Positions 5,394 through 6,875 of a stretch of DNA of 6,875 bases are shown one piece after another. Location of the stretch: contig VAWV01000034.1 in the NCBI GenBank assembly GCA_005883295.1, positions 1 through 6,875 of the forward strand, written 5' to 3'. Origin of the DNA: Actinomycetota bacterium (GTDB taxonomy: Bacteria > Actinomycetota > Thermoleophilia > Solirubrobacterales > Thermoleophilaceae). A program made the translations under genes and the position numbers. Within the stretch, counting starts at the first letter, position 1; each line of letters begins with the position of its first letter. The notes under the pieces are model-generated. The model had not been told where the DNA came from. It was given only the letters and a program-made list of their open reading frames with translations, and searched no databases.

Positions 5394-6280
5394 GCGCCGG
5401 CGCCCGCGTATCTCCCGCGCCGCCGGCCAAGCGGCCGGCCGTGACGCTCTCCAGGCTGGCCGAGAAGAAGGCCCTCGGCGAGCCCATCGTGATGGTGACC
5501 GCCTACGACTACCCCAGCGCGCAGGTGGCCGAGGCGGCCGGCGTGGACGTGGTGCTCGTCGGCGACTCGGGCGCGATGACCGTGCTCGGATACCCGAGCA
5601 CCGTCCCCGTTGCGGTCGACGAGATGCTCATGCTGGCCGGCGCCGCGCGCCGCGGTCTCACCACGCCGCTGCTGGTGGGCGACATGCCGTTCGGCTCCTA
5701 CGAGGTCTCGAACGAGCAGGCGATCGCCACCGCCCAGCGGTTCGTGAAGGAGGCCGGCTGCGACGCCGTGAAGCTCGAGCGCGGCGGCAGCTCCGTGGAT
5801 CGCGCCCGCGCGGTCGTGGAGGCGGGGATCCCGGTCATGGGCCACGTCGGGCTCACCCCGCAGACCGCCACGGCCCTGGGCGGATACCGCTCGCAGGGCC
5901 GCACGGCGGAGCGCGCCATCGAGGTCACCCGCGACGCGCTCGCGCTCCAGGAGGCGGGCTGCTTCGCGATCGTGTTCGAGGCGGTGCCGGCCGAGCTCAC
6001 CGAGACGGTGATGCCGCAGATCGACGTCCCGGTGATCGGGATCGGCGCGGGCCCCGCGACGGACGGTCAGGTCCTCGTGTTCCACGACCTGCTCGGGATC
6101 TACGACGGCCACGCGGCGCGCTTCGTGAAGCGCTACGCGAACGTGCGCCAAGCGATGATCGACGGTGTCGCCGCGTTCGCGGAGGACGTGCGCGAGCGCC
6201 GCTACCCCGAGCCCGAGCACGGCTACACGATGGCGCCCGACGAGTCCGAGCGGCTGCGGGCCCTCCTTGCCGACTCATAG
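5390..6280 (+). CDS. panB: 3-methyl-2-oxobutanoate hydroxymethyltransferase (ketopantoate hydroxymethyltransferase)
   Basis: First committed step of pantothenate synthesis: transfers a hydroxymethyl group from 5,10-methylene-tetrahydrofolate to ketoisovalerate to give ketopantoate. 296 residues, a TIM barrel with a roughly 15-residue Ala/Pro-rich N-terminal extension relative to E. coli PanB. Seen: TAYDYPSA (37-44), VGDS (57-60) with the Mg-binding Asp59, VGDMPFGSY (96-104) with Asp98, VKLE (127-130), GHVGLTPQ (151-158), FEAVP (196-200) with the catalytic Glu197, IGIGAGPATDGQ (216-227) and FVKRYANV (245-252). The usual KxEGG reads KLERGG here, at unchanged overall spacing. The ATG at 5390 overlaps panD by ATGA with GGAG eight bases before it; a later start is possible given the weakly conserved extension. 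Confidence 0.97.
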   Translation: MSAGARVSPAPPAKRPAVTLSRLAEKKALGEPIVMVTAYDYPSAQVAEAAGVDVVLVGDSGAMTVLGYPSTVPVAVDEMLMLAGAARRGLTTPLLVGDMPFGSYEVSNEQAIATAQRFVKEAGCDAVKLERGGSSVDRARAVVEAGIPVMGHVGLTPQTATALGGYRSQGRTAERAIEVTRDALALQEAGCFAIVFEAVPAELTETVMPQIDVPVIGIGAGPATDGQVLVFHDLLGIYDGHAARFVKRYANVRQAMIDGVAAFAEDVRERRYPEPEHGYTMAPDESERLRALLADS

Positions 6281-6683
6281 CGGCGAAATCCAGCTGAGGA
6301 CCGCCGGGGACGGCGACACCATCGACCTCACCGAGGGGGTCGAGCGGATCGTGGCGCAGTCCGGCGTCCGCGACGGCCTGGTGAGCGTGTTCGTCCCCGG
6401 CTCCACCGCTGCCGTCACGACCATGGAGTTCGAGCGCGGCGGGATCCACGACCTCAAGGCGGCAATGGACGGCCTGATCCCCGCCGAGGGCGACTACGAG
6501 CACAACCGGATGAACCGCGACACGAACTCGCACGCGCACATGCGGGCGGCGATCGTCGGCCCGTCGGAGACCGTGCCGCTCAAGGACGGCACCCTGCGCC
6601 TCGGGATCTGGCAGCAGATCGTGCTGCTGGACTTCGACGACCGCCCGCGCGAGCGGACGGTGGTGGTGACGGTCGCGGGCTGA
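6267..6683 (+). CDS. YjbQ/UPF0047 family protein
   Basis: 138 residues, exactly the size of E. coli YjbQ. The family is sometimes named secondary thiamine-phosphate synthase because members can weakly rescue thiE loss; the true substrate is unknown. Seen: THSGEIQLRT (3-12), DLTEGVERIV (20-29), VPGSTAAVTTMEFE (43-56), a His-rich stretch with His79 and NSHAHMRA (87-94), and the closing signature LRLGIWQQIVLLDFD (110-124) followed by RERTVVVTVAG (128-138). The start is a TTG at 6267 inside panB (14-base overlap), since the conserved THSGEI begins two residues later. The frame is open back to 6165 but those codons lie over panB and are not family-like. It reads on from panB without a gap, so it is probably cotranscribed and translationally coupled. 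Its link to pantothenate is by position only. Confidence 0.88.
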   Translation: MPTHSGEIQLRTAGDGDTIDLTEGVERIVAQSGVRDGLVSVFVPGSTAAVTTMEFERGGIHDLKAAMDGLIPAEGDYEHNRMNRDTNSHAHMRAAIVGPSETVPLKDGTLRLGIWQQIVLLDFDDRPRERTVVVTVAG

Positions 6684-6689
6684 CCGGCG

Positions 6690-6866
6690 CTAGCTCTTCA
6701 GCTTGCTGACCTCGTAGGTCAGCTTCCAGTCGCCGCTGGTTGACATCAGGGTGTGCTTCCCCGGCGCCTTGCTGAGCGCGAGCTGATCGATCTTGTCCCC
6801 GATCGGGTCGTTGAAGAGAGCGATCTCGTTCCGACCGGTCGGGCAGGGGAAGAGCTCACCGGCCAC
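6690..6866 (-). CDS. Unrecognised small or interrupted minus-strand coding frame (3' end)
   Basis: From a possible GTG at 6866 to TAG at 6692-6690 there is a 58-codon frame with almost every third base G or C and natural codon choice, so the stretch looks truly coding. The product contains LFPCPTG (5-11), IALFNDPIGD (15-24), then a Lys-rich APGKHTLM (34-41) and a C-terminal GDWKLTYEVSKLKS (45-58), which reads like the last strand of a beta-rich, perhaps secreted, domain. I do not recognise a family. In the same frame the codons before the GTG are TAG-TGC-GAC, so a stop stands exactly at the window edge: this is a short protein, an interrupted gene, or the tail of a longer gene with a sequence error. 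No ribosome site is visible before the GTG. Its stop is 6 bases from the yjbQ stop on the other strand. Confidence 0.45.
   Translation of the reverse strand: MAGELFPCPTGRNEIALFNDPIGDKIDQLALSKAPGKHTLMSTSGDWKLTYEVSKLKS
6705..6723 (+). terminator. Hairpin after the pantothenate operon, candidate terminator
   Basis: A perfect 8-bp stem with a CGT loop (GCTGACCT-CGT-AGGTCAGC) lies 21 bases after the yjbQ stop and is followed by TT on the plus strand. It is within the last codons of the convergent minus-strand frame, which may partly explain it. As the only strong hairpin after the operon it is the best terminator candidate, without a real U-tract. Confidence 0.35.
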
Positions 6867-6875
6867 GTCGCACTA

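Noticed and set aside
5183..6220. A 345-residue minus-strand open frame opposite panD and panB
   Set aside because: His/Arg/Gly-rich shadow of panB codon usage with no recognisable motif.
5374..6297. A 307-residue plus-strand frame overlapping panB in another phase
   Set aside because: Arg/Gly-rich translation with no family features; panB in the other frame is certain.
6831..6842. Perfect 12-base palindrome CCGACCGGTCGG as an operator
   Set aside because: It lies inside a coding-like frame, and GC-only palindromes of this size arise easily in such DNA.

Overview
The window is very GC-rich DNA with strong third-position G/C bias, tight gene packing, many GTG/TTG starts and few clear Shine-Dalgarno sites. 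Together with a DUF2520-panC-panD-panB cluster and a four-cysteine family 4 uracil-DNA glycosylase, this suggests a high-GC actinobacterium, possibly of the Thermoleophilia type. That placement is by general resemblance only; no marker gene was compared. Nearly all of the window is ordinary core metabolism and information processing. I see no phage, IS element, CRISPR array, tRNA or rRNA, and no gap over 300 bases without a gene.

Region 1 (1-2044, minus strand) is the t6A tRNA-modification operon, read right to left: tsaE, tsaB, rimI and tsaD, with tsaD running off the left edge. Each gene overlaps the next by 4 bases (GTGA or TTGA). TsaB, TsaD and TsaE form the threonylcarbamoyl-transferase machinery acting on A37 of ANN-decoding tRNAs. 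RimI is the N-terminal acetyltransferase commonly carried in this operon. The TC-AMP-forming enzyme TsaC/TsaC2 is not in the window.

Region 2 (2045-2572) is a 55-base divergent promoter gap with a repeated TGGTTAG, a lone STAS-domain anti-sigma-factor antagonist gene on the plus strand (2100-2453), and a 119-base convergent gap with two compact GC-rich hairpins.

Region 3 (2573-3364) is a minus-strand family 4 (Fe-S) uracil-DNA glycosylase gene whose C-terminus ends in a possible sliding-clamp-binding peptide. The 117-base gap to its right appears to hold back-to-back promoters.

Region 4 (3365-6683, plus strand) is a pantothenate operon: a Rossmann/DUF2520 dehydrogenase-like gene, then panC, panD and panB, each overlapping its neighbour by ATGA, then a YjbQ/UPF0047 gene starting inside the end of panB. 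PanB makes ketopantoate, PanD makes beta-alanine and PanC joins pantoate to beta-alanine. The missing step is ketopantoate reduction, and the DUF2520 gene at the head of the operon is the obvious candidate for it.

Region 5 (6684-6875) has, 6 bases after the yjbQ stop, the 3' end of a convergent minus-strand reading frame with strong coding bias but an in-frame TAG exactly at the window edge. It is either a 58-residue protein, an interrupted gene, or an edge effect.

I do not see a clearly new multi-gene system. The points most worth following are the DUF2520 protein as a non-PanE ketopantoate reductase, the clamp-like tail of the glycosylase, and the repeat in the tsaE/STAS divergent promoter.
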